A stretch of 64,000 bases of DNA from Fodinibacter sp963800505 (GTDB taxonomy: Bacteria; Actinomycetota; Actinomycetes; Actinomycetales; Dermatophilaceae), in contig CAWDBL010000017.1 in NCBI GenBank assembly GCA_963800505.1, positions 124,001 to 188,000 of the forward strand. Direction: 5' to 3'. Under the pieces are notes generated by a model that searched no databases, had not been told where the DNA came from, and saw only the letters and a program-made list of their open reading frames with translations. A program made the translations under genes and the position numbers. This document shows positions 28,130 to 36,253 of the stretch, in pieces (the first letter of the stretch is position 1; each line of letters starts with the position of its first letter).

Positions 28130-30412
28130 GTGAGCAGTCCTGCCCAGCACCTCGCCGTTCTCACGGCTCGCACGCAGGGCGAACGCCTCCTCCACGTCGA
28201 GCACGTCCCCGCTCGCACGGCCCGCCTGGCGCAGTGGCCGGCGACGGTCGCGCCCGCCGTGCTGTCGTCCCTGCTGGCCGCCGGTATGGAGCGTCCGTGG
28301 TCGCACCAGCGGGCCGCCATCGACCTCGCCACGGCGGGTGAGCACGTGGTGATCGCGACGGGCACGGCATCCGGCAAGAGCCTGGGCTACCTCGCTCCGG
28401 TGCTCAGCGCGGCGTCGGAGGGCGCCGCGGCTCCGGGGCTACGGGGGTCGAGCACCATCTACCTCGCGCCGACCAAGGCGCTGGCGGCTGACCAGCTCGC
28501 GCGCATCGAGGCCATGGCGGTGCCGGGGGTGCGGGCGGCGACCTACGACGGCGACACGCCACCCGACGAGCGGCGGTGGATCCGCGACCACGCCAACGTC
28601 GTGCTCACCAACCCCGACCTCCTGCACCACTCACTGCTCCCGGGGCACCAGCGGTGGTCGCGGTTCCTGCGCTCGCTCGAGTACGTCGTGGTCGACGAGT
28701 GCCATGTCTATCGTGGGGTGTTCGGCTCGCACGTGTCGGCGGTGCTGCGCCGGCTGAGGCGGGTCGCGGCACGCTACGGCGCGACGCCCACCTTCGTGCT
28801 CGCCTCGGCCACCGTGTCCGACCCCGCCGTGCACGCGTCGCGGTTGATCGGGATGCCGGTCACGGCCGTCACCGACGACGGCTCGCCGCGCGGGGCGATG
28901 ACCTTCGCCCTGTGGGAGCCGGCCACGGTCGACGGGCACCGGCGCTCGGCCACGACCGAGGCTGCCGAGATCCTGGCCGAGCTGGTGCTCGACGGGGTGC
29001 AGGCGGTGGCGTTCGCGCGCAGCCGGGCCGGGGCCGAGGCGCTGGCCACGAACGCCCGGCGGCGGGTGGAGCACGACGACCCGGTGCGCGCCGAGGGGGT
29101 GTCGGCCTACCGCGGCGGCTACCTGCCCCAGGACCGGCGCGCGATCGAGAGGGGGCTGCGCGACGGGTCGGTGCGTGGGCTGGCGGCCACGAACGCCCTC
29201 GAGCTGGGCATCGACGTCAGCGGCCTCGACGCGGTGGTGATGGCCGGCTGGCCGGGGCGCCGGGCCAGCCTGTGGCAGCAGGCGGGGCGGGCCGGCCGCT
29301 CGGGCGAGGAGTCGCTGGCCGTGCTCGTGGCGGCCGACGACCCGCTCGACACCTACCTGGTGCGCCACCCCGAGGCGATCTTCGGCGCGCCCGTCGAGGC
29401 CACCGTCATGGACCCCCACAACCCGCACGTGCTGGCCCCGCACCTCGCGGCGGCGGCGGCGGAGCTGGCGCTGGGCGAGAGCGACCTGCCGATGTTCGGG
29501 CCCGACACCCGGCGCCTGCTCGACGCCCTGGTGGCCGGTGGCATCCTGCGGCGCCGGCCCGCGGGGTGGTTCTGGGCCCGCGAGGACCGCCCCACCGCGC
29601 ACATCTCGCTGCGGGGCGCGAGCGACGTCGTCGCGGTCGTCGAGGCGCGCACCGGTCGGGTGCTGGGCACCGTCGACGAGGCGTCGTCGCACGCGCAGGT
29701 GCACACCGGGGCGGTGCACGTGCACCAGGGCGACACCTGGGTCGTCACCGAGCTCGACCTCGAGGCCCGGGCGGCGCACGTCGTGCGGGGCGACCCGGGG
29801 TGGTCGACCCACGCGCAGTCGGTGAGCCGGTTCGACATCCTCGGCCGTGAGCGCACCGAGCAAAGGGCCCGGGTCGCGGTGTCGTTCGGCACGGTGCGGG
29901 TCACCTCGCAGGTCACCGGCTTCCTGCGCCGGCTGCCGTCGGGGGAGGTGCTCGGCACCCATCCGCTCGACCTGCCCGAGCGGTCGCTGACGACCAAGGC
30001 GGTCTGGTGGACCGTGCCGGAGGACGTGCTGGCCGCGGCGGGCGTCGAGGCGCCGGTGGTGCCCGGGGCCCTGCATGCCGCGGAGCACGCCGCGATCGGG
30101 ATGCTCCCGCTGGTGGCCACTTCGGACCGCTGGGACGTCGGCGGGGTGTCGACCGCCCTGCACCCCGACACCGGTGAGCCCACGGTCATGGTGTTCGACG
30201 GGTACCCGGGCGGGGCGGGGTTCGCGGAGCGGGCGTTCGGCGCGTTCGAGGCGTGGGTGCGCGCCACCCGCGATGCCGTGCTCGGGTGCCGGTGCGCCAC
30301 CGGGTGCCCGGCCTGCGTGCAGTCGCCCAAGTGCGGCAACGGCAACGAGCCGCTCGACAAGGCCGGGGCGGTGACCGTGCTCGAGCTGGCGCTGGCGCCG
30401 GCGCACGCCTGA
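28130..30412 (+). CDS. DEAD/DEAH-box DNA helicase with DUF1998 (MrfA-like)
   Basis: A 760-residue SF2 helicase. Motifs in order: TGTASGKSLGYLAP (Walker A), LAPTKALAADQ, TNPDLLHHS, VVVDECHVYRG (DECH box), LASATVSDP, then ALELGIDVSGLDAVVMAGWP and QQAGRAGRSG of domain 2. The C-terminal DUF1998 domain has four cysteines, C-R-C-x3-GCPACVQSPKC, a zinc cluster as in Bacillus MrfA. MrfA-type helicases act in RecA- and UvrA-independent repair, notably of mitomycin damage. The GTG chosen is close to AT-rich TTACCGTAACC, so the transcript may be leaderless. Its divergent bldG neighbour and the Tad genes downstream repeat the mycobacterial order. Confidence 0.9.
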   Translation: MSSPAQHLAVLTARTQGERLLHVEHVPARTARLAQWPATVAPAVLSSLLAAGMERPWSHQRAAIDLATAGEHVVIATGTASGKSLGYLAPVLSAASEGAAAPGLRGSSTIYLAPTKALAADQLARIEAMAVPGVRAATYDGDTPPDERRWIRDHANVVLTNPDLLHHSLLPGHQRWSRFLRSLEYVVVDECHVYRGVFGSHVSAVLRRLRRVAARYGATPTFVLASATVSDPAVHASRLIGMPVTAVTDDGSPRGAMTFALWEPATVDGHRRSATTEAAEILAELVLDGVQAVAFARSRAGAEALATNARRRVEHDDPVRAEGVSAYRGGYLPQDRRAIERGLRDGSVRGLAATNALELGIDVSGLDAVVMAGWPGRRASLWQQAGRAGRSGEESLAVLVAADDPLDTYLVRHPEAIFGAPVEATVMDPHNPHVLAPHLAAAAAELALGESDLPMFGPDTRRLLDALVAGGILRRRPAGWFWAREDRPTAHISLRGASDVVAVVEARTGRVLGTVDEASSHAQVHTGAVHVHQGDTWVVTELDLEARAAHVVRGDPGWSTHAQSVSRFDILGRERTEQRARVAVSFGTVRVTSQVTGFLRRLPSGEVLGTHPLDLPERSLTTKAVWWTVPEDVLAAAGVEAPVVPGALHAAEHAAIGMLPLVATSDRWDVGGVSTALHPDTGEPTVMVFDGYPGGAGFAERAFGAFEAWVRATRDAVLGCRCATGCPACVQSPKCGNGNEPLDKAGAVTVLELALAPAHA

Positions 30413-30552
30413 CCTGCTTCCAACGGGCCGGCACCGCCCGGTCGCAGGCGGCCGCTGCCCGTGCGTCGGGGGTCCGCCGACCGGTGCGGGCCACCCGAAA
30501 CCGGCTGCCCGCGGGACGTTCCGGGCCCCGGGCTCGCGGGTAGGGTCGCCGC

Positions 30553-31050
30553 ATGGTCCTGCTCGGAGTCATCCTCGTCCTGCTTGCCGCTGCCGCCGGT
30601 GTCGTGCTCGTCACGGGCACCGCCCAGCTGACCGACTCCGTCGAGATCGACGTGCTGGGGGGCACGTTGGGCATCCCGCCGCTGACCCTGCTGATCACGG
30701 GCATGGTCGTCATCTCGATCTTCTGGCTGGGTTGGGCCCTGCTCCGCAGCGGCCTGCGGCGCAGCAAGCGGCGTCGGGTCGAGGCCAAGGATGCCGCGGC
30801 CGCCCGCGAGGCGGAGCACGCCGACGAGCAGCGGCGCATGCAGGAGGAGTTCGCGGCCCGCGAGCAGGCCCTGACCGAGGAGCGGCGCCGCCGCGAGGAG
30901 GCCGAGGCTCTCGTGACCGATCAGCGCCAGACCTCCGGCTCCGACAACACCTCGATCTCCGGCGGCACCACTCGGGGGACCGGCTCGGCCAACGACTCGG
31001 CGCGACTGCCGTCGGACCCGCGCCCCCAGCACGGCGACCACCAGGCCTGA
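30553..31050 (+). CDS. Membrane protein with coiled-coil tail (LapA-like)
   Basis: A 165-residue protein with two transmembrane segments (about 3-23 and 45-67) and then a basic, highly charged helix of about 50 residues (ARE, EEF, EERRRREEAE) predicted as a cytosolic coiled coil, with a Ser/Gly-rich end. The two-helix hairpin resembles the DUF1049/LapA type. I cannot give a function. It is a single gene facing the Tad operon; a short hairpin separates the two stops. Confidence 0.72.
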   Translation: MVLLGVILVLLAAAAGVVLVTGTAQLTDSVEIDVLGGTLGIPPLTLLITGMVVISIFWLGWALLRSGLRRSKRRRVEAKDAAAAREAEHADEQRRMQEEFAAREQALTEERRRREEAEALVTDQRQTSGSDNTSISGGTTRGTGSANDSARLPSDPRPQHGDHQA

Positions 31051-31072
31051 CGCACCCGGTCTCACACCGACC

Positions 31073-31089
31073 GGCTCGGGTGCCGAGCC
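31073..31089. terminator. Short terminator-like hairpin
   Basis: A 7-bp stem GGCTCGG/CCGAGCC with a 3-nt loop between convergent genes. Confidence 0.45.
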
Positions 31090-31100
31090 AACGGGGGCGC

Positions 31101-31553
31101 TCATCGCCGCACCGGGCGGCGTGCGGGAGGTGCTTTCAAGCGGTCCGCCAGACGGGGCAGCGGCGCCCCAGCGGTGTCGGCGACGTCGACGACCCCTGCC
31201 CGAGCCGTCGACGAGATCGTCCGCGGCAGCCCCCACCCACGAGGCCCGTGGCGGCGCACGGCTGCCGTGACGACCACCGAGCCGTCGGGCTCGGTGGTGC
31301 AGAGGGTCAACCGCGCACCGTTCGCCTCGGCCACCCCCATGGCGGCCCGGCAGTCGGGGCGAGCATCCCGGGAGACCCCGCCGGCCGCGGCGAGGGCCGC
31401 GAGGTCGGCGGCCGCCTGGACCCGATGGAGGTCACGGACCGCGCCGACCACCACGAGCACCCCGCTCAGCACCAGCACGACGGTGCCGACCGCACCGACG
31501 GCGACCACCGAGGCGCTGCCGCGCTCGATGCGAACCACCACCGGACGCCTCAC
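31101..31553 (-). CDS. TadE-like secreted protein of the Tad locus (Rv3654c-like)
   Basis: A 150-residue protein with one N-terminal membrane segment (about 11-38) after RIERGSASV, the pseudopilin-like beginning of the helicase/secretion-neighbourhood TadE-like family. The rest is external, with two Cys (CRAAMG, LTLCTTE) that could pair. It overlaps the preceding TadE gene by four bases (GTGA) and is last in the pilus operon. The M. tuberculosis equivalent is Rv3654c. A minor pilin or assembly role is likely. Confidence 0.82.
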   Translation of the reverse strand: MRRPVVVRIERGSASVVAVGAVGTVVLVLSGVLVVVGAVRDLHRVQAAADLAALAAAGGVSRDARPDCRAAMGVAEANGARLTLCTTEPDGSVVVTAAVRRHGPRGWGLPRTISSTARAGVVDVADTAGAPLPRLADRLKAPPARRPVRR

Positions 31554-31909
31554 GGTGCCGCCTCCACCAGTGCCTGCGCCGACGCACTCGGCGCAGGCAG
31601 CGCACCGACTGCTCGCAGGGTGGCCGGCACCTGACCGGTGACCACGACGGTCACCCGTGAGCCGGAGGTGGTGGCCGAGATCGCGGCACCGTCGGGAGCG
31701 GCGGCCCGCACTGCCGCCATCGCCGAACCCTCGGCTTCACCGCGGGCCAGGAGCCGGGCGCCGAGCCGAGCCGCATCGACGCACCGCACCTGGGCCAGCC
31801 CCAGGTCGACGGCCGCCAGCGCCACCGCGAGCACGAGGAGCAGGGTGGGCAGCGCCACCGCCAGCTCCGCGGTCGCGGTGCCGCGCTCGGCCCGGCGCCG
31901 GGACCTCAC
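31550..31909 (-). CDS. TadE-family minor pilin
   Basis: A 119-residue protein: RRAERGTATAELAVALPTLLLVLAVALAAVDLG is the TadE-type N-terminus, a basic stretch, then a Glu five residues into a single helix, followed by a short external beta domain. GTG start overlaps the DUF4244 pilin stop (GTGA), and its own stop overlaps the next gene. It belongs to the Tad pilus operon; the mycobacterial counterpart is Rv3655c. Confidence 0.85.
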   Translation of the reverse strand: MRSRRRAERGTATAELAVALPTLLLVLAVALAAVDLGLAQVRCVDAARLGARLLARGEAEGSAMAAVRAAAPDGAAISATTSGSRVTVVVTGQVPATLRAVGALPAPSASAQALVEAAP

Positions 31910-32112
31910 GAGCCGGTGCCCAGCGCGGTCATGATGACCTTGGTCAACGCGCTCTTCACCGGTCCCGACCGCACGATCGCGAGCAGGAGCGCAGCGAACG
32001 CCACCGCCGCCATCGTGCCCACCGCGTACTCCGCGGTGGTCATCCCCTCCTCTCCGAGTGCTCGCAGCCGCTGCCGCCACCCCGCGACCCTGCCAACCGA
32101 CCTCGTCGTCAT
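31906..32112 (-). CDS. Flp-type pilin, DUF4244
   Basis: A 68-residue prepilin. The short basic leader ends LGEEG and is followed by MTTAEYAVGTMAAVAFAALLLAIV: cleavage after Gly by a prepilin peptidase leaves Met at +1 and Glu at +5, as for type IV and Flp pilins. The rest is one helix and a short tail. It is the probable major pilin of the Tad fibre. The ATG has GGGAG upstream. A 158-base gap before it suggests its own promoter for high expression. No prepilin peptidase gene is in the window. Confidence 0.87.
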   Translation of the reverse strand: MTTRSVGRVAGWRQRLRALGEEGMTTAEYAVGTMAAVAFAALLLAIVRSGPVKSALTKVIMTALGTGS

Positions 32113-32270
32113 GGACACCACTCCCCTGCCGTATCGGGACGCGACTCTCGCGCCCCGGACCACTGTCGGTGGACGCGGCCGGCCGGCGCGAGGAGCACCC
32201 CGGGCCTGTGGATGACCGTCGGCGCACGGTGCGCCTGTGGACGACCGTCGCGCCGTCGCTGCCCGCTCGG

Positions 32271-32819
32271 TCACCGCGCCAGGCCACCGAGCAGGTGCAG
32301 GACGACCGGGGCCACCGTCGTCGCGACGAAACCCGGGAGGAAGCAGGCGCCCAGCGGCAGCACCAGCAGCACGCCGGCACGGTGCACCGACGCCTCGACC
32401 CGTCGCGACTCCTCGGCGCGCATCCGGCCCGCGGCAGCCGTCAGCAGGCCGGCCGGGGCGGCCCCGGCGCTGTGGGCGGCATGCCAGGCCACCTGCGCCG
32501 CGGCCCAGCCGGGGCCGACGTGAGCCCAGGCCTGATCCGGTGGCCGGCCCCAGCGGTGGGCGGCGGCCACCACAGCGAGCTCGCGCCCGGCGGCGCCCGG
32601 GTCGACGGCCGCCACGGCTTCCAGCGCCTCGACCGCCCCGACGCCACCGCGCAGCGCTGCCGCGACCAGGCCCAGGGCAGCGGCGGCCTCCTCGACGGTG
32701 GCCGGGCCGCGGGGTGCCGCGTCGGGTGGCGCCGCGTCACCGGGCGTCGTGGCGGAGCGCCGGTCGGCACCCGGCCACACCAACACCGCCAGCGCCACGA
32801 GCAGCGCCACCGAGCTCAC
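32271..32819 (-). CDS. tadC: Tad pilus membrane platform protein (TadC-like, T2SSF)
   Basis: A 182-residue short form of the type II secretion F-domain proteins. It has an N-terminal helix, the helical F domain (LGLVAAALRGGVGAVEAL to GAAPAGLLTAAAGRMRAEE), and a C-terminal hydrophobic hairpin (VLLVLPLGACFLPGF, VLHLLGGLA). GTG start overlapping the tadB stop (GTGA). With TadB it forms the inner-membrane platform driven by TadA. Actinobacterial TadC is often this short. Confidence 0.87.
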   Translation of the reverse strand: MSSVALLVALAVLVWPGADRRSATTPGDAAPPDAAPRGPATVEEAAAALGLVAAALRGGVGAVEALEAVAAVDPGAAGRELAVVAAAHRWGRPPDQAWAHVGPGWAAAQVAWHAAHSAGAAPAGLLTAAAGRMRAEESRRVEASVHRAGVLLVLPLGACFLPGFVATTVAPVVLHLLGGLAR

Positions 32820-33574
32820 GTCGCGGCCCCGTCGGTGCGGCCCGGCCGCCGGGCCCGCCGGAGCAGCCCGCGCGCCCACCACCAGCCGAGAGCGGTCAGC
32901 AGCAGGCCGCTGACACCGAGCAGTCGCGATGCCGTGGTGTCGTAGAGCCGGCCGGGCGACAGCCCCACGAGCATCGCGGCGGCCGGGCCGGCGAGCGGCA
33001 GGGCCGACAGCAGCAGCATCGACGCGCGCGGGCCGGCGACGACCACGGCGGTGCGGTCGGCCGCGGCCCGCCGCTCCCGCACCGATGCCGCTGCTGAGGC
33101 GGTCACGGCCGAGGCTGCGGCACCCACCTCCTCGGCCAGCCGCCAGGCCGCGACGAGGAGGGCGAGATCGCACCGCGTCGCGTCGCCGAGGTCGCGGGTG
33201 CCCTCGAGCACGGTGGTCACCCCTCGCCCGGCGGCCACCGACGACTGCAGGTGCGGCGCCAGCCAGGGAGCGCTGGCCTGCACGCCCGGGGACCGGGCCG
33301 ACGCGAGGGCAGCGGCCGGCAGGTCGAGCCCTGCGTCGAGCCCCACCGCGACGACCTCGGCGAAGTCGGCGACCCAGGCCTCGTCGGGTCCGCGGGCCAT
33401 CGGCCGCCGGACTCGCGCGACGGCCTGGCGCAGCCACGACGTCCCCGCGGAGGTGCCCTCGGACCGCCCGGCGTCGGCCGAACCGTCACCGCCCTCGCCA
33501 CCGCGGCCCGGCCACACCAAGCAGCACAGGGCCGCCGCCAGCGCCGCGGTCAGCACGGACCCGCCCACCGGCAT
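32816..33574 (-). CDS. tadB: Tad pilus membrane platform protein (TadB-like, T2SSF)
   Basis: A 252-residue protein with an N-terminal helix, a Gly-rich low-complexity stretch (about 24-45), the F domain (FAEVVAVGLDAGLDLPAAAL to EEVGAAASAV) and two C-terminal helices (SMLLLSALPLAGPAAAMLVGL, LGVSGLLLTALGWWW). Its start lies inside the end of tadA (25-base overlap), and its end overlaps tadC. The F domain transmits TadA motion to pilin assembly. Confidence 0.87.
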   Translation of the reverse strand: MPVGGSVLTAALAAALCCLVWPGRGGEGGDGSADAGRSEGTSAGTSWLRQAVARVRRPMARGPDEAWVADFAEVVAVGLDAGLDLPAAALASARSPGVQASAPWLAPHLQSSVAAGRGVTTVLEGTRDLGDATRCDLALLVAAWRLAEEVGAAASAVTASAAASVRERRAAADRTAVVVAGPRASMLLLSALPLAGPAAAMLVGLSPGRLYDTTASRLLGVSGLLLTALGWWWARGLLRRARRPGRTDGAAT

Positions 33575-34731
33575 CCCCGCGCCAGCGACGGCACGAGCCG
33601 GACGAGGCGCTCTCGACCCGGCCCGCCGACCAGGCCCGCCTCGCCGGTCCGGGCCGCCTCGACGACCCGGACCGCGTGCGGGTCGACCGGGTCGGGAACG
33701 ACGACACCGACCCGGTCGACCGTCCGTGACCCCCCTCGACGCACCACGTGGACGACCACTCGCAGCGCCTCGCGCAACTGGGCGTGCACACCTTCCCGGG
33801 GCATCCCGGCGAGGGCCCCCAGGGCCTCGAAGCGGGCAGGCACCTCTTCGGGCCCGTTGGCGTGCAGCGTGCTCATGCCGCCCTCGTGACCGGTGTTCAG
33901 GGCGGCCAGCAGCTCGCGCACCTCGGCGCCGCGCACCTCTCCGACGACCAGCCGGTCGGGCCGCATCCGCAGCGCCTGCCGGACGAGGTCGACGAGGGTG
34001 ACCCCGCCGACGCCCTCGACGTTCGATCCGCGCCCCTGCAGCCGCACGACGTGCGGGTGCTCGGGGTCGAGCTCACGGACGTCCTCGACCACGACGACGC
34101 GCTCGTCGGCGGGGCACTCGGCGACCAGGGCGGCCAGCACCGTCGTCTTGCCGGCGCCGGTGCCCCCGGTGACCACGAGCGAGGTGCGCGCGGCGACCAC
34201 ACCGCGCAACAGCTCGGCCATGTCGGGGGTGAGCGCCCCGAGACGGGCCAGGGCGTCGACACCCCCCGGCCGGTGCCGGGCGAAGCGCAGGCTGAGGTGC
34301 GGCCCGCCGTCGGCCAGGGGCGGCAGCACCGCGTGCAGCCGCACCCCACCGGGCAGTACCCCGTCGACCCAGGGCTGGGCGTCGTCGAGCCGGCGCCCGG
34401 CCACCCCGGCCAGGCGGACGGCGAGCGGCCTCAGGTCGTCGAGTTCGACCCGCACGGAGGCCCGCTCCATCCCCCGCCCCCGGTCGAGCCAGACCGCCCC
34501 GTCACCGTTGACGAGCAGGTCGGTGACCGACCGGTCGGCGGCCAGCAGCGCCAGCGGGCCAAGACCGACCAGCTGCTCGAGCAGCCCCCTCGCCGTCTCG
34601 GCCCGACCGCCGTCACCGAGGGTGGCCGTGTGCTCGGCCACGAGCGCGTCGATCGAGGCCGCGGACGGACCCGCCCCGGCCGCGATGGCGCGGCGCACCG
34701 AGGCGTCGAGCGGCCCCGCCCGTGCGCTCAC
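33550..34731 (-). CDS. tadA: Tad pilus assembly ATPase (TadA/CpaF-like)
   Basis: A 393-residue secretion ATPase of the VirB11/PulE superfamily. N-terminal domain (about 1-165) is followed by Walker A VVTGGTGAGKTTVLAAL, the Asp box EDVRELDPEHPHVV, Walker B-like PDRLVVGEVRGAEVRELL and the His box GGMSTLHANGPEE. It powers assembly of the Flp pilus from the cytosol. GTG start with GGAGG at seven bases. It follows ssd by 19 bases and overlaps tadB, so one transcript covers the set. M. tuberculosis counterpart is Rv3659c. Confidence 0.92.
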   Translation of the reverse strand: MSARAGPLDASVRRAIAAGAGPSAASIDALVAEHTATLGDGGRAETARGLLEQLVGLGPLALLAADRSVTDLLVNGDGAVWLDRGRGMERASVRVELDDLRPLAVRLAGVAGRRLDDAQPWVDGVLPGGVRLHAVLPPLADGGPHLSLRFARHRPGGVDALARLGALTPDMAELLRGVVAARTSLVVTGGTGAGKTTVLAALVAECPADERVVVVEDVRELDPEHPHVVRLQGRGSNVEGVGGVTLVDLVRQALRMRPDRLVVGEVRGAEVRELLAALNTGHEGGMSTLHANGPEEVPARFEALGALAGMPREGVHAQLREALRVVVHVVRRGGSRTVDRVGVVVPDPVDPHAVRVVEAARTGEAGLVGGPGRERLVRLVPSLARGCRWAGPC

Positions 34732-34750
34732 GACTCCACCTCCGGGTCTC

Positions 34751-35491
34751 TCACGAGGCCACCGCCAAGGAGTCGACCACGCCGGCCACGGCATCAGCAC
34801 ACCGACGGATGCCGTCACGACCCGCGCCGGGGAACAGCCCCCGCTCGGCGTCGCGCGGCACGTGCGGGTCGTCGGCGAGGTGGTGCAGGTGGGCGATGCC
34901 GAGGTGGGCAACGACCTCGTCGACGACCTCGGAGCCGGCCCGGCCCCCGCGGGTGACCAGACGGACGTCCGGGGGCACGCCGGGGGACCCCGTGCCGTCG
35001 AGCAGGCGTGACACCGCAGCATCACCATCGGCAAGGGAGCGCGTGCGCAGGCCCACGAGCACCACCACCAGGGCACCGGCGGTCAGCACGTCGGGCAGCA
35101 CGGGGCTCGCGAGCGGCAGGTCGAGCACCACCCGGGCGGGACCGGCGGCCAGGGCTGCCACCACGTCGCGGGCCGCGGCCTCGGGCACCTCGGGAGGTGC
35201 GCCCCCGCGGGCGGAGAGCACGCTGCACCCCTCCTCGGCGGGCAGGACCCCCAGCAGCGCCTCGGGCGGCACCCGCCCACGGACGTGTCGCAGGTCGTCC
35301 CAGCGCCGGCCGGGCAGGTGCTCGATGCCGGCCGTGACCTCGAGGCCCCCTCGGAGCAGGTCGAGGTCGACCACGACCGACGGCGGGCCGGTCGCCGCGA
35401 GCCGGCGCCCGACAGCGAGGGCCAGGGTGCTGGCCCCCAAGCCACCGGAGGCGCCCACGATGGCGGTCACGCGCTGGGAGGAGGAGGTCAT
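34751..35491 (-). CDS. ssd: Septum site-determining / CpaE-like P-loop protein (Ssd)
   Basis: A 246-residue MinD/ParA-like protein. The P-loop is altered: VGASGGLGASTLALAVGRR lacks the usual Lys of the deviant Walker A, while VVVDLDLLRGG and VVLDLPLASPV keep the Walker A-prime and B positions. Short relatives lack the receiver-like N-terminal half of CpaE. The M. tuberculosis homolog Rv3660c is called ssd and affects septation; CpaE proteins place Tad pili. It is first in the pilus operon, and a leader of more than 150 bases with a perfect hairpin precedes it. Confidence 0.8.
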   Translation of the reverse strand: MTSSSQRVTAIVGASGGLGASTLALAVGRRLAATGPPSVVVDLDLLRGGLEVTAGIEHLPGRRWDDLRHVRGRVPPEALLGVLPAEEGCSVLSARGGAPPEVPEAAARDVVAALAAGPARVVLDLPLASPVLPDVLTAGALVVVLVGLRTRSLADGDAAVSRLLDGTGSPGVPPDVRLVTRGGRAGSEVVDEVVAHLGIAHLHHLADDPHVPRDAERGLFPGAGRDGIRRCADAVAGVVDSLAVAS

Positions 35492-35666
35492 GCCGCCACC
35501 CTGACCGCCGCCCGCCGAACGGGCCAGACCCGTCGTCGGGCTGTGGACGACGGGCCCCCGCCGTGGTCGCCTGTGGACGACGGCAACCCACGTCGGGAGC
35601 GCCAGAACACAGAACCGTGATCCGCCGCCCCACGGACGAGGAGCTCGGGTTGCGTCCTGGCCTGCG

Positions 35667-35712
35667 CTACCGCCTGGTAGGTCGAGTGAATGGTGCACCT
35701 ACCAGGCGGTAG
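35667..35712. promoter_or_regulatory. Perfect 16-bp inverted repeat upstream of ssd-tad operon
   Basis: Arms CTACCGCCTGGTAGGT and its exact complement around a 14-nt loop, 175 bases before the ssd start and just past the 6C RNA end. Each arm holds a smaller TACC-N4-GGTA symmetry. It could be an operator, an attenuator or a terminator of the small RNA. Confidence 0.6.
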
Positions 35713-35747
35713 CCGGCGTCAGGCACCGCCGGACGAAGTCCGGACAT

Positions 35748-35850
35748 AGGACGGCCCCGGTCGGGGGGACAACCGGGGCCGTCGGCGAGCCGAGCTCCGG
35801 GGGGGAGAAGCCGGTCCGCCGTTCGCTCAACCCCGAAGGGGAGCGAGTAC
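35748..35850 (-). ncRNA. 6C small RNA (B11-type), two C-rich hairpin loops
   Basis: On the minus strand two stem-loops each expose a run of cytosines. The upstream one has CCG-GCTTC pairing with GGAGC-CGG and seven C in the loop (opposite G at 35799-35805). The downstream one has a perfect 12-bp stem, GACGGCCCCGGT and complement, with six C in the loop (opposite 35763-35768), and can double as terminator. Two hairpins with loops of six or more C define the actinobacterial 6C RNA. In M. tuberculosis this RNA (B11) lies beside ssd (Rv3660c), the same place and strand. 6C RNAs act by base-pairing with G-rich ribosome binding sites. Ends are approximate. Confidence 0.8.
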
Positions 35851-36046
35851 GACCATCGTCGCTTACGACCGACTCTCCGCGCAAGCGTTGCGCACTAACT
35901 GTCCATACCGCTCTTAGGAACCTTAGACAACGACGGAATCCGAAGGTTTAGGCGACCAGGTTTAATCTTTGACGACCACCTCGAGCGGCGTCTCGAGCGG
36001 ATCGAGTGGCCGGCTCACCACCGAGCACCCGACACGAGCACCACGC

Positions 36047-36085
36047 GACGGCGCCTCCGTCCCGAGAAGGGGCGGAGGCGTCGTC
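36047..36085. terminator. Terminator-like hairpin
   Basis: A 13-bp stem with one G-T pair (GACGGCGCCTCCG with CGGAGGCGTCGTC), 13-nt loop, in the noncoding region. Confidence 0.5.
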
Positions 36086-36213
36086 CTGCCGCGGACCTCG
36101 TGGGCGACCAGGCGTGCTCCATGCCGTCGTCGTACTGGGTCGAGCCCATCACGATCGGTCCATCAGTGGACTGCCCGCGCGTGGGTACCCGTCCGGTCCT
36201 CGGTAGCTTCGTC

Positions 36214-36239
36214 GTGACGGTCCCCGAGGGGACCGTCAC
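36214..36239 (-). terminator. Terminator of the Fic-like gene
   Basis: A perfect 12-bp inverted repeat (GTGACGGTCCCC and complement, 2-base centre) 15 bases after the stop codon. Confidence 0.7.
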
Positions 36240-36253
36240 CTCTCGTTGTACTC

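Larger units (their letters stand above)
35492..36253. other. 760-base noncoding region with 6C RNA, hairpins and AT-rich promoter zone
   Basis: The longest gene-free stretch in the window. From left to right: two CTGTGGACGAC motifs (35541, 35571), a perfect 16-bp inverted repeat, the 6C RNA, a GCGCAAGCGTTGCGC palindrome (35879-35893), a markedly AT-rich segment (about 35895-35980) that probably holds strong promoters, and two terminator-like hairpins. A plus-strand open frame at 35969-36217 is low-complexity and rejected. Confidence 0.75.

Noticed and set aside
32200..32250. CTGTGGAYGAC sites as a replication origin (DnaA boxes)
   Set aside because: No dnaA, dnaN or box cluster; the sites diverge from TTATCCACA and are only paired.
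35969..36217. Plus-strand 82-residue frame in the 6C-Fic noncoding region
   Set aside because: Low-complexity Ser/Arg sequence without ribosome binding site or domain; the region contains hairpins typical of RNA and terminators.
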